Source: Hymenobacter gummosus
GTDB lineage: Bacteria; Bacteroidota; Bacteroidia; Cytophagales; Hymenobacteraceae
DNA: 64,000 bases
Direction of reading: 5' to 3'
NCBI RefSeq assembly: GCF_003970915.1
Contig: NZ_RXOF01000002.1
Span: 372,001-436,000 of the forward strand
Positions 56,127 through 64,000 of the stretch are shown piece after piece; the first letter of the stretch is position 1; every line of letters begins with the position of its first letter. The position numbers and the translations under genes were made by a program. A model generated the notes under the pieces. That model worked only from the letters and a program-made list of their open reading frames with translations. It made no database searches and had not been told where the DNA came from.

Positions 56127-58850
56127 ATGTCGAACCGCTTACTGGTCCTGCTTTCGGGTTTGCTGCTGCTCTCGGCCCTGGCCTCGTACGTGTACTACCG
56201 CCGCGTGGTGGCCAGCACGCCCGTCGACCCCTGGATGCTGGTGCCCGAGGATGCGGCCCTGGTGGTGGCTACCCGCGACCACCCCGGGCTGGTGCGCCGG
56301 CTTAAGGAAACCCAGCTCTGGGACAACCTGGCCACGCTGCGCTACTTTCAGCAGGTGGAGGAGCAGGTGGTGCTGGCCGACAGCCTGGGCAGCACCCGCA
56401 ACTCCATCCTGGGCTTCCTGGGCCGCAAAACTGTGCTGACCTCCCTGCACGTCACCGGCCCGCGCTCCTTCGACGTGCTGTTTCAGGTGCCGGTGAGCAG
56501 CGTGCGGGAGCACCGGCAGGTGCGCACCCTCATCGAAGCCCTGGGCCGCGACGCCCGCTACCAAGTCAGCACCCGCGACTACGAGGGCGCCCAGCTGCTG
56601 ACCGTGACCCAGCGCCGCACCCGCACCGGCCTGACCTGCCTGAACTACCGCAACACGCTGGTGATGAGTGCCAACCCGGCCCTGGTGGAGGCCGTGGTGC
56701 GCCGCACCGGCCGGCTGGCCCAGCTGGGCTCGGTGGCCACCGGCTTCGGCGACACCGACTACCTGCAGCTCAAGGACGTGGACGCGGCCGTGCTCGTCAA
56801 CTACCGCCAGCTGCCGCCCTTCCTGGGCGTGTTTTTCCGCCCCGAGCTGCGGCCCGATTTCGAGTACCTGGCCAGCCTCGGCGACAAAAGCCTGTTGGAA
56901 ATGAAGCTGACCAGCAACCGCGTGCTCTTCAACGGCTTCACCAACCCCGAAACCGCCCGCCAGAGCCTGCACCGGCGGCTGAGCGGGCAGCCCGGCGGCC
57001 GCCTGCGCATGGCCGAGGCCCTGAGCACCCGCACCGCCCTGCTGCTGCACCTGGCCGCCAACCCCGCCGCCCTGCGCACCCCCTCCACCGATACCACCGC
57101 CCGCGCCCTGGTCGACAGCCTGGCCACCACGCTCGACCACGAAGCCGCGCTGTGCTACCTGGCTACGCCGTCGCCGCGCAGCCTGCCGGGGCGCCTGGCC
57201 CTGGTGCGCACCCGCGACGCGGCCCGCACCGCCCAGTGGCTGGGGCTGCTGCGCCGCCGCACCGGCACCAGCCCCAGCTTCGAGCGGTTTGGGCCCTACC
57301 AGCTCTACCAGAGCAACGTGCCGCAGCTGGCCCCGCGGCTGCTGGGGCCGCTGTTTGCGCCCGTTGGCCCCGGCACCGCCGGCGCCACCGCCCTGGTGGG
57401 CGACTACCTGGTGCTGGCCGAGGATGCGGCCGCCCTGCGCACCTACCTCACCGATCTGGCCGCCGGGCAGAACTGGAGCCGCTCGCCCACGCAGATGGCT
57501 TTGCTGGAAGAAACCACCCCCGTGGCCCAGCTGAGCGTGGTGCTCGACACGCGCAACAGCTGGAACGTGCTGCTGCGCGCCCTGGTGGAGGAGCGCCGGG
57601 CCGGGCTGCTGCGCAACGAGGCCCTGTTTCAGCGCTTTCCGCAGGTGGCCCTGCAGTACGCCCCCGCCGACCACGGGCAGTACTACACCCAGCTGGTGCT
57701 GCGCCACCCGCCCATCGGGCCGGCGGTGGCGGGGCCGCAGGCGCCGGGCGGGGCCGGCAGCTCCCTGCGCTTTCAGGCCGGGCTGATGCCGCTGGGGCCG
57801 GTGCTGCTGCCCGCCGCCACCGGCCGGCCCGCGCCGGCGCTGGTGCAGGACCGCCGCGGCGCGCTGCACTACGTCACCCCCGACAACACGGTGAGCTGGT
57901 CCGACTCCCTGGGCGGGCCGCTGCTGGCCCCGCCGCAGCTGCTACCGGGCGCGTTCGGGCGGCGGCCGGGGCTGCTGCTGCTCACGCCGGGCCGCGTCCA
58001 CCTGCTTACGGAGCGGGGCCGCCGGGCCCGCAATTTCCCCCTGAACCTGCCCGACACCGTGCAGGCCGCCTCGCTCAGCAGCGCCCCGCCCACCGACGGG
58101 CAGCCCGCCCGCCTGCTGGTGGCCGACCGCTACGCCAACGTGTTCCTGTTCGATGCCCTGGGCAACGCCCCGGCCGGCTGGCAACCCAAGCGCCTGGACT
58201 TTGCCCTGGCCGCCCCGCCCCAGCTGCTGCGCGTGGGCGGCCGCGACGTGGTGCTGTGCCTGCTCGAAAACGGCTACATCTACGCCTACGACGCGCTGGG
58301 CAACACCCTGCCGGGCTTTCCCATCAGCCTGGGCGCCCGCCTGCACACGGCCGCCGTGGTGGAGGCCGGCCCCACGCTGCAGCGCACCCGCCTGACGGTG
58401 GTCAACCAGCACGCCGAGCTGATAACCTTCACGCTGAGCGGCGACATTACGCAGCGCCGCCGCCTGACCACCTGGAGCCGCAGCAGCACCTTCCGCCTAG
58501 TGCCCGCGCAGGCCGGCGGCAGCTACGTGGTGGTGCGCGACGACGGCCAGGGCCTACTTACCGTGCTCGACGCGGCCGGCCGCCCGCTGGTGGAGCGCCG
58601 CTTCCTCACCTCGGCCGAAAAGCCCGTGCAGCTGTTTGACTTCGGCGCCGGCCGCCGCGTGCTGGTGCTGAGCGAAACCGGCCCCGGCAAGGCTTACCTC
58701 TACGACTCGCGCAACCGCCTCGTCGGCGGCCAGCCCTTCGACAGCTCGGCCCCCACCGTGGGCCTGACTTTCGACGCCCAGGCCGGCACCTACCAGCTTT
58801 ACCGCGTGGCGGGCACCGAGCTGCGGCGCCTCACGCTGAAGATGGACTGA
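56127..58850 (+). CDS. Membrane-anchored DUF3352-like protein with beta-propeller
   Basis: A 907-aa protein with an N-terminal TM anchor (LLVLLSGLLLLSALASYVYY). Residues ~35-560 resemble DUF3352-type proteins (WMLVPEDAALVVATRDHPGL; TYLTDLAAGQNWSRSPTQMA). Residues ~575-905 consist of repeated strands with APALVQDRRGALHYVTPDN, LVADRYANVFLFDALGN and LLENGYIYAYDALGNTLPGF, typical of a WD/PQQ-like propeller. The protein should face the periplasm. Function unknown; homologues are large Bacteroidota proteins of the same layout. It ends directly at a perfect inverted repeat. Confidence 0.8.
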   Translation: MSNRLLVLLSGLLLLSALASYVYYRRVVASTPVDPWMLVPEDAALVVATRDHPGLVRRLKETQLWDNLATLRYFQQVEEQVVLADSLGSTRNSILGFLGRKTVLTSLHVTGPRSFDVLFQVPVSSVREHRQVRTLIEALGRDARYQVSTRDYEGAQLLTVTQRRTRTGLTCLNYRNTLVMSANPALVEAVVRRTGRLAQLGSVATGFGDTDYLQLKDVDAAVLVNYRQLPPFLGVFFRPELRPDFEYLASLGDKSLLEMKLTSNRVLFNGFTNPETARQSLHRRLSGQPGGRLRMAEALSTRTALLLHLAANPAALRTPSTDTTARALVDSLATTLDHEAALCYLATPSPRSLPGRLALVRTRDAARTAQWLGLLRRRTGTSPSFERFGPYQLYQSNVPQLAPRLLGPLFAPVGPGTAGATALVGDYLVLAEDAAALRTYLTDLAAGQNWSRSPTQMALLEETTPVAQLSVVLDTRNSWNVLLRALVEERRAGLLRNEALFQRFPQVALQYAPADHGQYYTQLVLRHPPIGPAVAGPQAPGGAGSSLRFQAGLMPLGPVLLPAATGRPAPALVQDRRGALHYVTPDNTVSWSDSLGGPLLAPPQLLPGAFGRRPGLLLLTPGRVHLLTERGRRARNFPLNLPDTVQAASLSSAPPTDGQPARLLVADRYANVFLFDALGNAPAGWQPKRLDFALAAPPQLLRVGGRDVVLCLLENGYIYAYDALGNTLPGFPISLGARLHTAAVVEAGPTLQRTRLTVVNQHAELITFTLSGDITQRRRLTTWSRSSTFRLVPAQAGGSYVVVRDDGQGLLTVLDAAGRPLVERRFLTSAEKPVQLFDFGAGRRVLVLSETGPGKAYLYDSRNRLVGGQPFDSSAPTVGLTFDAQAGTYQLYRVAGTELRRLTLKMD

Positions 58851-58984
58851 GTTGTAGCGCGGGCTTTAGCCCGCGTCCATCCATGCAGCATTGGTTTTCG
58901 CCGCGCCGGTTGGCCGTAACAGCTCATTGTACCCGTTTGTATTTCATCGTTCAGACGGACGCGGGCTAAAGCCCGCGCTACAAC
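58851..58984. repeat. Perfect inverted repeat element, family D
   Basis: 28-base arms (58851-58878 and 58957-58984) are fully complementary; each arm also contains its own palindrome GCGGGCTTTAGCCCGC. It starts at the base after the 907-aa gene stop and ends 10 bases before nadR. Confidence 0.93.
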
Positions 58985-58994
58985 TACCCGATCT

Positions 58995-60035
58995 ATGCAC
59001 GCCACCCGCCCCGTCGCCGGCCTTGTGGTGGGCAAGTTTGCCCCGCTGCACCGCGGCCACCAGCTGCTGATCGAAACGGCCGCCGCGCAGGTCGATGAGC
59101 TGCACGTGTGGGTGTACTCCGAGCCCGACCTGGCCCGCGTGTCCGCCGCGGTGCGCGCCGGCTGGCTGCGGCAGCTCTACGGCGCGGCCATTGGTGGGGC
59201 GCGGCTGCACGTGCGGAGCCTGAGCAAAACCGAGTACCCCGGCCTGCCGCCCAACGACGCGCCCGACCTGGCCCACCGTGAGTTCGTGCGTCAACTGCTG
59301 CTGGAGCTAAACCTGCGTATCGACTTAGTTTTCACCAGCGAATCTTACGGGGCAGGCTTCGCGGAGCACCTCGGCGCCGGGCACGTACTGGTGGACTTTG
59401 AGCGGCGGCAGCGGCCCGTGTCGGGCACCCGGCTGCGGGCCGACGTGTACGGGCTGAGCGACTGGCTGCCGCCTGTGGTGCAGGCGTATTTTCGCTCCGA
59501 GGCCTACGTGCAGCGCGTGGCCCTGCTCGGCGCCGAAAGCACCGGCAAGTCGACGCTGGCGGCGGCGCTGGCCGCCCGGCTGGGCACCGGCTTCGTGGCC
59601 GAGTACGGCCGCACGCTCTGGGAAGAAAAGGCCGGTCAGCTGGAATTCGACGACCTGCTCCGCATTGCCCGGCGGCACCGGCAGCTGGAGGAAGCGGCCC
59701 TGCCCGCCGCCCGGCACTGGCTCGTCAGCGACACCAACGCCGTGACGACGCTCTGGTACTCCTACGCCTACTTCGGCCGCGCCGCGCCGGAGCTGCACCA
59801 GCTGGCCGCCGAGTGCCGCCGCCGCTACGCCCACACCTTCGTCTGCGCCCCGGACTTCCCCTTCGAGCAGGACGGCACCCGCGCCCCGGCCGGGCAGCAG
59901 CCCCTGCAGCAACACATGATTCTGCTGCAGCTGGATTTGCTGGGCATTCCGTACCAATTGCTCACCGGTTCGGTGCAGGAGCGGGTTCAGCAGGTAGTAG
60001 CGGCGCTGGGCGAACCGCTGACGGTGCGGCTGTAG
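58995..60035 (+). CDS. nadR: NadR-type NMN adenylyltransferase / nicotinamide riboside kinase
   Basis: A 346-aa bifunctional NAD salvage enzyme. The adenylyltransferase domain (1-160) has GKFAPLHRGHQ with HxGH at 19-22 and the second nucleotide motif VSGTRLRAD near 142-150. The kinase domain (170-346) has a Walker A motif GAESTGKST at 179-187 and DTNAVTTLWYSYAYFG. The N-terminal HTH repressor domain of enterobacterial NadR is absent, as is usual outside that group. It makes NAD from nicotinamide riboside. The short gap to the preceding gene is filled by an inverted repeat. Confidence 0.92.
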   Translation: MHATRPVAGLVVGKFAPLHRGHQLLIETAAAQVDELHVWVYSEPDLARVSAAVRAGWLRQLYGAAIGGARLHVRSLSKTEYPGLPPNDAPDLAHREFVRQLLLELNLRIDLVFTSESYGAGFAEHLGAGHVLVDFERRQRPVSGTRLRADVYGLSDWLPPVVQAYFRSEAYVQRVALLGAESTGKSTLAAALAARLGTGFVAEYGRTLWEEKAGQLEFDDLLRIARRHRQLEEAALPAARHWLVSDTNAVTTLWYSYAYFGRAAPELHQLAAECRRRYAHTFVCAPDFPFEQDGTRAPAGQQPLQQHMILLQLDLLGIPYQLLTGSVQERVQQVVAALGEPLTVRL

Positions 60036-60163
60036 CGGCACTGGCTACAGCCGCCCATTAGCCCATGAGGCAGGCAAATCTGGTGTCCTGCTTCGACGGT
60101 CCCCGGCTTGTCAACCCCAGCCGCAGCGCCATGATGGTAGAAAAATCAGTTGGCAACAACGAC

Positions 60164-60250
60164 CGAGCGGCAGCGCAGCGGCATGGAACAGGGGCCGCGT
60201 GAACGTCAACGGCAGTTCAACGTCAGCCTGGCCGCTGCGCTGCCGCTTTG
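60164..60250. repeat. Inverted repeat element
   Basis: GAGCGGCAGCGCAGCGGC (left) pairs with GGCCGCTGCGCTGCCGCTTT (right) around a 40-base spacer. It lies in the convergent gap 60036-60346, in which no gene is visible. Confidence 0.75.
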
Positions 60251-60346
60251 CTGGGCTTTCACGGCACGGATGACTACGAATATGGCGCCGCACTGCGGCT
60301 AGAGCACGGGCAGGGCTTTTGATACAGCCTTATAACTGATTGTAAT

Positions 60347-61570
60347 CTAATTCCTGAACCAGCCCTTGCGGAAAAAGTAAATCAGCATGCCGCCGGCAAT
60401 GGCGGCCATGATGAGCAGCACCGTGGGGTAGCCCCAGGGGTTGTACAGCTCGGGCATGTTCAGGTGGTTGATGCCGCCGCCGGGCCGCTCGCGGGCGAAG
60501 TTCATGCCGTAGAGGCCGGCCACGAAGCTGAGCGGAATGAAGATGGCGCTGATCATGGTCAGCACTTTCATCACCTCGTTCATGCGGTTGCTCTGGTCCG
60601 ACATGTACAGGTCAATCAGGCTCGATACGGATTCGCGGTAGCTTTCCGAGAGGTCCATGGCCTGAATGGCGTGGTCGTAACAGTCGCGGAAAAACACCTT
60701 GATTTCCTCGGGCACCACCTCGTCGTGCAGGCGCAGCAGCTCCAGAATCTTGTCGCGCTCGGGGTACACCAGGCGGCGGAAGCGCACGATGTCCTTCTTG
60801 ATCTGCAGGATGCGGGCCAGCAGGCGCTTGGAGGCCCGGTCGCGGATGATGATGTTTTCCAGCTCCTCGATGTAGTCGCCGATGGCGGCCATGGTGGGGT
60901 AGTAGTGGTCGAGCACCACGTCGGTGAGGGCGTAGGCCAGGTACAGCGGGGGGCGCTGCTTGATCTGGCTGAAGCCCGAGCGGATGCGCTGCCGCACCGA
61001 GTCGAGGCAGTCCTCGTAGTCGTCCTGGAAGGAGAGGACGTAGTTGGGGCCGGTGAAGATGCTGAGCTGGTCGTCGTCGATTTCGAGCCGGGCGGTGAAT
61101 TCCGTCATGCGCGAGACGAGGAACAGGCGGTTGTCGCCGAACACTTCCACCTTGGCCCGCTGGTAGTCGCCAATGACGTCCTCCATCTGCAGCGGGTGCA
61201 GCTCGAAGTCCAGCATGATGCGCTCCATCAGGGCCACGTCGCCGTAGCCGCGCACGTCGATCCAGTGGCGGCGCTCGGGCTGGCTGCGGAAGCGCTGCAG
61301 CAGCTCGTCGTAGGAGCGGTACTCGGCCTCCTCGTAGCCGGTCTGGTCGTAGCTGAAGAGGAACAGCCGGGGCGGCAGGGCATTGGCACTGGGGCGCAGG
61401 GTGCCGGGGCGGGCGCCCACGCCCTGCATGCGGGCCTGGCGGGTGGCGTCGCGGTCGGTTACGCTGGCGGCGGCATCGGCCACGTCGTCGGGGGCCGTGG
61501 CCGGGCCGGGCATGGTGGCGGCGGAGGCACCGGCCATCATCGGGCCGGTTTCCGGGGCGAATTCGGACAT
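60347..61570 (-). CDS. corA: CorA-type magnesium/cobalt channel
   Basis: A 407-aa CorA family ion channel. The long cytosolic domain includes FELHPLQMEDVIGDYQRAKV and a helical stalk; two TM helices lie at the C terminus with the pore signature YGMNF between them and the end, and a basic FFRKGWFRN tail. The first 65 residues are a Met/Ala/Pro-rich extension (GPMMAGASAATMPGPATAPD) not usual in CorA; the true start could be later, but the ATG at 61570 is the only upstream ATG with open reading. Mg2+ uptake is the likely role. Confidence 0.93.
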   Translation of the reverse strand: MSEFAPETGPMMAGASAATMPGPATAPDDVADAAASVTDRDATRQARMQGVGARPGTLRPSANALPPRLFLFSYDQTGYEEAEYRSYDELLQRFRSQPERRHWIDVRGYGDVALMERIMLDFELHPLQMEDVIGDYQRAKVEVFGDNRLFLVSRMTEFTARLEIDDDQLSIFTGPNYVLSFQDDYEDCLDSVRQRIRSGFSQIKQRPPLYLAYALTDVVLDHYYPTMAAIGDYIEELENIIIRDRASKRLLARILQIKKDIVRFRRLVYPERDKILELLRLHDEVVPEEIKVFFRDCYDHAIQAMDLSESYRESVSSLIDLYMSDQSNRMNEVMKVLTMISAIFIPLSFVAGLYGMNFARERPGGGINHLNMPELYNPWGYPTVLLIMAAIAGGMLIYFFRKGWFRN

Positions 61571-61727
61571 AGGTAAGCGGGGGCGTAGCGGGAGCCGGCG
61601 GCTGGCTCCGGCGTAATGCTACGCAGATGCGGGCAGAAAGTGCTGCTTCGGGGGCTGGCCCAGTGCCCGTTGCAGCATCCTCCGGCCGATTTTGCCGTAC
61701 TTGCGCCCTTTCGCAACCGCTTTCCCC

Positions 61728-62735
61728 TTGCCCGGCCCGCCGTTCCCCGCCTTTTCGTCCGCCGTTTCGTCGCCGCAGCTGCTGCCGGGGGAGGCGGGGC
61801 GTTATTGGCTGCGCTGGCTGCCGGAGCCCGCCGCCCCGCCGCTGCCCCCGGCCGCCGAGCTGTACCTGTACCTGCGGCCGGCCCAGCTGGCGCTGGGCGG
61901 ACCGGTGCGCGTGGCCGTGCTGGAAGACGCGCACCGGGGCCTGACGGTAGCCTGGTGGCCCATCTTTCAGCTGCCCGACGGCTCGGCCGGCAGCTCGCCC
62001 GCGGCGCCCTTCGGCGGCCCCCAGCTACTGGTGCCCGGCCTGCCCATTCCGGTGCTCGATGCCTGGCTGGCGGCCGTGCAGCAGCAGCTTACGGCCCAAG
62101 GCCTCCGCCGCCTGACGCTGCGCCTGCCGCCCTTCGCCTACGAGCCGCAGCGCAGCGGTCCGCTGGTGGCGGCCCTGCAGCGCCAGGGCTACCGGGTACA
62201 GCTGGCCGAAATGGACACTTACCTGCCCTTCAGCCGCGACTACGAAGCCCACCTGCACCCCTCGGAGCGGCGACGCCTGCACAAGTGCGAGCGGCACGGC
62301 CTGCGCTTCGAGCAGGAGCCGCCCCTGCTGCTGCCCCTGGCCTACGACTTTCTGCGCCGCTGCCGCGAGGAGAAGGGCCAGCGCCTGTCCCTGACCGAGG
62401 AGCGGCTCACCCAGCTGTTTCGCGACTTCCCGCGCGACTACCTGCTGTTCTCGGTGCGCGACGCCCAGGGCGACTGGGCGGCCCTGACGGTGGCCGTGCT
62501 GGCCGGCGGCGGAGTGCTCTACAACTTCTACCCGGCCAGCCCGCTGCGCTACAACAGCTTCAGCCCGGTAGTGCTGCTCAACGCCGGCCTGCACGCCTTC
62601 GGCCGGGCCAGCGGCCTGCGCCTGCTCGACCTGGGCACCAGCACCCTGCCCACGGGCCCCAACGAGTCGTTGCTGCGCTTCAAGCGCCACCTGGGCGGCG
62701 TGCCGAGCCTGAAGCTCACGCTGGTACGGGAATAA
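61728..62735 (+). CDS. GNAT/FemAB-like acyltransferase
   Basis: A protein of about 335 aa with the GNAT fold of the BioF2/FemAB group. Visible are SRDYEAHLHPSERRRLHKCE near the middle, FLRRCREEKGQRLSLTEERL and YYN-like LYNFYPASPLRYNSFSP, then GLRLLDLGTSTLPTGPNESL and a final FKRHLGGVPSLKLTL, a typical end for this group. No ATG is available; TTG codons at 61692, 61701 and 61728 are possible. The third is preferred because TACTTGC at 61698 looks like a -7 box. Substrate unknown. Confidence 0.78.
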   Translation: MPGPPFPAFSSAVSSPQLLPGEAGRYWLRWLPEPAAPPLPPAAELYLYLRPAQLALGGPVRVAVLEDAHRGLTVAWWPIFQLPDGSAGSSPAAPFGGPQLLVPGLPIPVLDAWLAAVQQQLTAQGLRRLTLRLPPFAYEPQRSGPLVAALQRQGYRVQLAEMDTYLPFSRDYEAHLHPSERRRLHKCERHGLRFEQEPPLLLPLAYDFLRRCREEKGQRLSLTEERLTQLFRDFPRDYLLFSVRDAQGDWAALTVAVLAGGGVLYNFYPASPLRYNSFSPVVLLNAGLHAFGRASGLRLLDLGTSTLPTGPNESLLRFKRHLGGVPSLKLTLVRE

Positions 62736-62860
62736 GGGCAGGAGTTGTCGGGGCTGCCGGATAAGCCAGTGCGCCTCAGGTGCACTCCCCCCGGACTTTT
62801 CGCGGCTCCCGCTAGGGTAGGGCTGCTTGGCGGCTCCGTTTGTCTCGCTAGCTTATTCAC

Positions 62861-63622
62861 ATGAAGCCCCTGTTTACCGTTTTATCCCTGGCGGGCCTGC
62901 TGCTGCCGGCGGCCGCCTCGGCCCAGCAGTGGCGCCTCGACGTGGTCGGGGCGGGCACGCTGACCCATATGGCCAACCGCTCCACCGTGCGCAGCAACGT
63001 ATACCAGCCCCTCTATGTGGGGTCGGGGCTCAAGAGCAAGGCCGCCTACCAGGTAGGACTGCGCATCAGCACGCCCCTGCGCGAGAACCTGGCGCTGGAA
63101 GCCGAGCCGCGCTACAGCCGGGTGCGCGGCTCCTTCGACTACCGCTTCAGCCAGAGCGAGGCCACGGTGGGGGTGGGAGGCGGGCTGGCCGGCGGCTACT
63201 GGCAGCTGCCCCTGGGCCTGCGCTACACCCTCAGCCGCAGCGCCCAGCGGCCCCAACTACTGGTGCGGGTGGTGCCCGGTTACGGCGCGCTGCACCCCGT
63301 CGACCCCGTGGGGGGAGTGCCGAATAACTACGCGGGCTTTTACCGGCCGCCCACGCCGACGAAAATTGCCCTGGGCTACGCCACCCGGCCGGCGCACTGG
63401 CAGCTGGGCCTCGAAGCCGGGGTGGGCATCGACGTGCTCCGCCGCCTCAACCTGGGGCTGCTGCTCTACCACGGCCTTACCCCCGCCCAGGTGCTGAGCA
63501 CCCGGGGCAGCGCCGAGTACTTCGAAGAGGCCACGCGCCAGCAGAAATCGTATACCATCAGCGGGCAGGTGCGCGCCCGCCTGACCACCTTAAGCCTGCA
63601 GGCGGCCGTGCGGCTGCACTGA
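62861..63622 (+). CDS. Outer-membrane beta-barrel protein
   Basis: A 253-aa exported protein with signal peptide ending ASAQQ. The rest alternates strands with aromatic girdle residues and tight turns (AYQVGLRISTPLRENLALEA, FDYRFSQSEATVGVGGGLAG, WQLGLEAGVGIDVLRRLNLG) and ends in a strand RLTTLSLQAAVRLH, as outer-membrane proteins of about eight to ten strands do. Ligand unknown. Confidence 0.8.
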   Translation: MKPLFTVLSLAGLLLPAAASAQQWRLDVVGAGTLTHMANRSTVRSNVYQPLYVGSGLKSKAAYQVGLRISTPLRENLALEAEPRYSRVRGSFDYRFSQSEATVGVGGGLAGGYWQLPLGLRYTLSRSAQRPQLLVRVVPGYGALHPVDPVGGVPNNYAGFYRPPTPTKIALGYATRPAHWQLGLEAGVGIDVLRRLNLGLLLYHGLTPAQVLSTRGSAEYFEEATRQQKSYTISGQVRARLTTLSLQAAVRLH

Positions 63623-63645
63623 GCGGCCGCACGGGCTGCCGCTGC

Positions 63646-63652
63646 TACCTTG
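63646..63652 (+). promoter_or_regulatory. Possible -7 box of the flippase gene
   Basis: TACCTTG, short TAnnTTG form, ending 20 bases before the ATG at 63673. Confidence 0.4.
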
Positions 63653-63672
63653 CGGCCCCGTAGCCCCCGCGC

Positions 63673-64000
63673 ATGAGCCTGCCCGCCGCCGAAGACGACG
63701 CCCCCGAAACCCTGCCCGCCCCGCCGCTGCCGGCCGCCGGTGGGCTGGCGCGCTTCGTGCGCGGCTCCCTGGGCTCGGGAGCCTCGGTGCTGGCGCGGGC
63801 GGGCGGGGCGCTGGTACTCAACAAGCTGCTGGCCGTGTACGGCGGCCCCGGCGGGCTGACCTTGCTGGCCCACTTCCAGAACCTGATGGCCCTGCTCACC
63901 ACCCTGCCCAACGACGGGGTGCACGTGGGCATCGTGCGCTACCTGGCGCCGCGCCGGCCGGGCTCCCGCAGCTGGCGGCTGTGGCTGGGCACCGGGGCGC
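63673..64000 (+). CDS. Wzx-like O-antigen/polysaccharide flippase, 5' part
   Basis: The first 109 codons of a membrane protein that runs off the right edge. After a Pro-rich cytosolic start, the first helices read GSGASVLARAGGALVLNKLL and LLAHFQNLMALLTTLP, followed by DGVHVGIVRYLAP. The NKLLAVYGGPGGLTLLAHFQ region matches the start of WzxE-like lipid III/O-antigen flippases (MOP exporter superfamily). It probably belongs to a polysaccharide locus to the right. Confidence 0.8.
   Translation, partial: MSLPAAEDDAPETLPAPPLPAAGGLARFVRGSLGSGASVLARAGGALVLNKLLAVYGGPGGLTLLAHFQNLMALLTTLPNDGVHVGIVRYLAPRRPGSRSWRLWLGTGA

Noticed and set aside
56139-57869. 576-codon minus-strand frame opposite the 907-aa gene
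   Set aside because: Antisense shadow; the plus-strand frame follows a consensus promoter and contains a TM anchor and propeller repeats.

Overview
The window looks like chromosome of a high-GC member of the Bacteroidota, most probably Hymenobacter or a close relative in the Hymenobacteraceae. The grounds are: (i) gene starts are repeatedly preceded by the Bacteroidota -7 promoter box TAnnTTTG (or a shorter TAnnTTG) rather than by Shine-Dalgarno sequences; (ii) the gene families are typical of that group (DUF885 lipoprotein, GxxExxY protein, arsenosugar radical SAM protein, YneI-type aldehyde dehydrogenase, GH43 lipoprotein); (iii) base composition is high in GC except in one island. This assignment is inference from content, not from a database search. 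No rRNA, tRNA, transposase or CRISPR array was seen.

Layout. 1-6.7 kb: housekeeping genes (pepA, rsmA, a 2-hydroxyacid dehydrogenase, greA with a terminator-like hairpin in its leader) and a HIT protein fused to a NuiA-like nuclease inhibitor. 6.8-8.3 kb: a secreted lipoprotein nuclease of the NUC1/NucA family, so a nuclease and a homologue of its known inhibitor sit within 1 kb. 8.7-11.1 kb: an S74/YadA-like surface protein, a coiled-coil protein and an XRE regulator with a duplicated operator. 11.3-18.3 kb: a defence-type island read leftward (type IIG restriction-modification enzyme, TcmP, its three-Cys partner DUF5131, an HTH protein and a SecB-like protein), partly of lower GC. 18.5-25.5 kb: dacB, an ECF sigma/anti-sigma pair, succinate-semialdehyde-type dehydrogenase, a YdcF-like protein and a thioredoxin-fold protein. 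25.7-31.6 kb: DUF885 lipoprotein, orphan H-NOX, then an arsenosugar cluster (AhpD-like protein, ArsS, rhodanese, CofC-like glycosyltransferase) interrupted by a GxxExxY gene that is precisely bounded by 49-bp inverted repeats. 31.6-36.2 kb: lipoprotein, two aldo/keto reductases and an AraC regulator. 36.4-41.2 kb: a leftward glycan/lipid-glycosylation cluster. 41.4-47.3 kb: mostly small secreted or sensory proteins. 47.4-51.1 kb: a leftward redox operon (FAD oxidoreductase, His-tailed small membrane protein, NapH/NosR-like Fe-S membrane protein). 51.3-64 kb: a disordered protein, a transporter, NTF2-like lipoproteins, a 907-aa propeller protein, nadR, corA, a GNAT protein, an outer-membrane barrel protein and the start of a Wzx-like flippase.

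Intergenic regions are unusually rich in long inverted repeats (100-300 bp), falling into at least eight sequence families; several families occur twice in the window. They resemble paired REP/BIME elements. One pair (4056-4276 and 49319-49499) is nearly identical. The three most interesting signals are the nuclease/inhibitor pair with its HIT fusion, the GxxExxY cassette with terminal inverted repeats inside the arsenosugar operon, and the TcmP/DUF5131/type IIG/HTH/SecB-like island.
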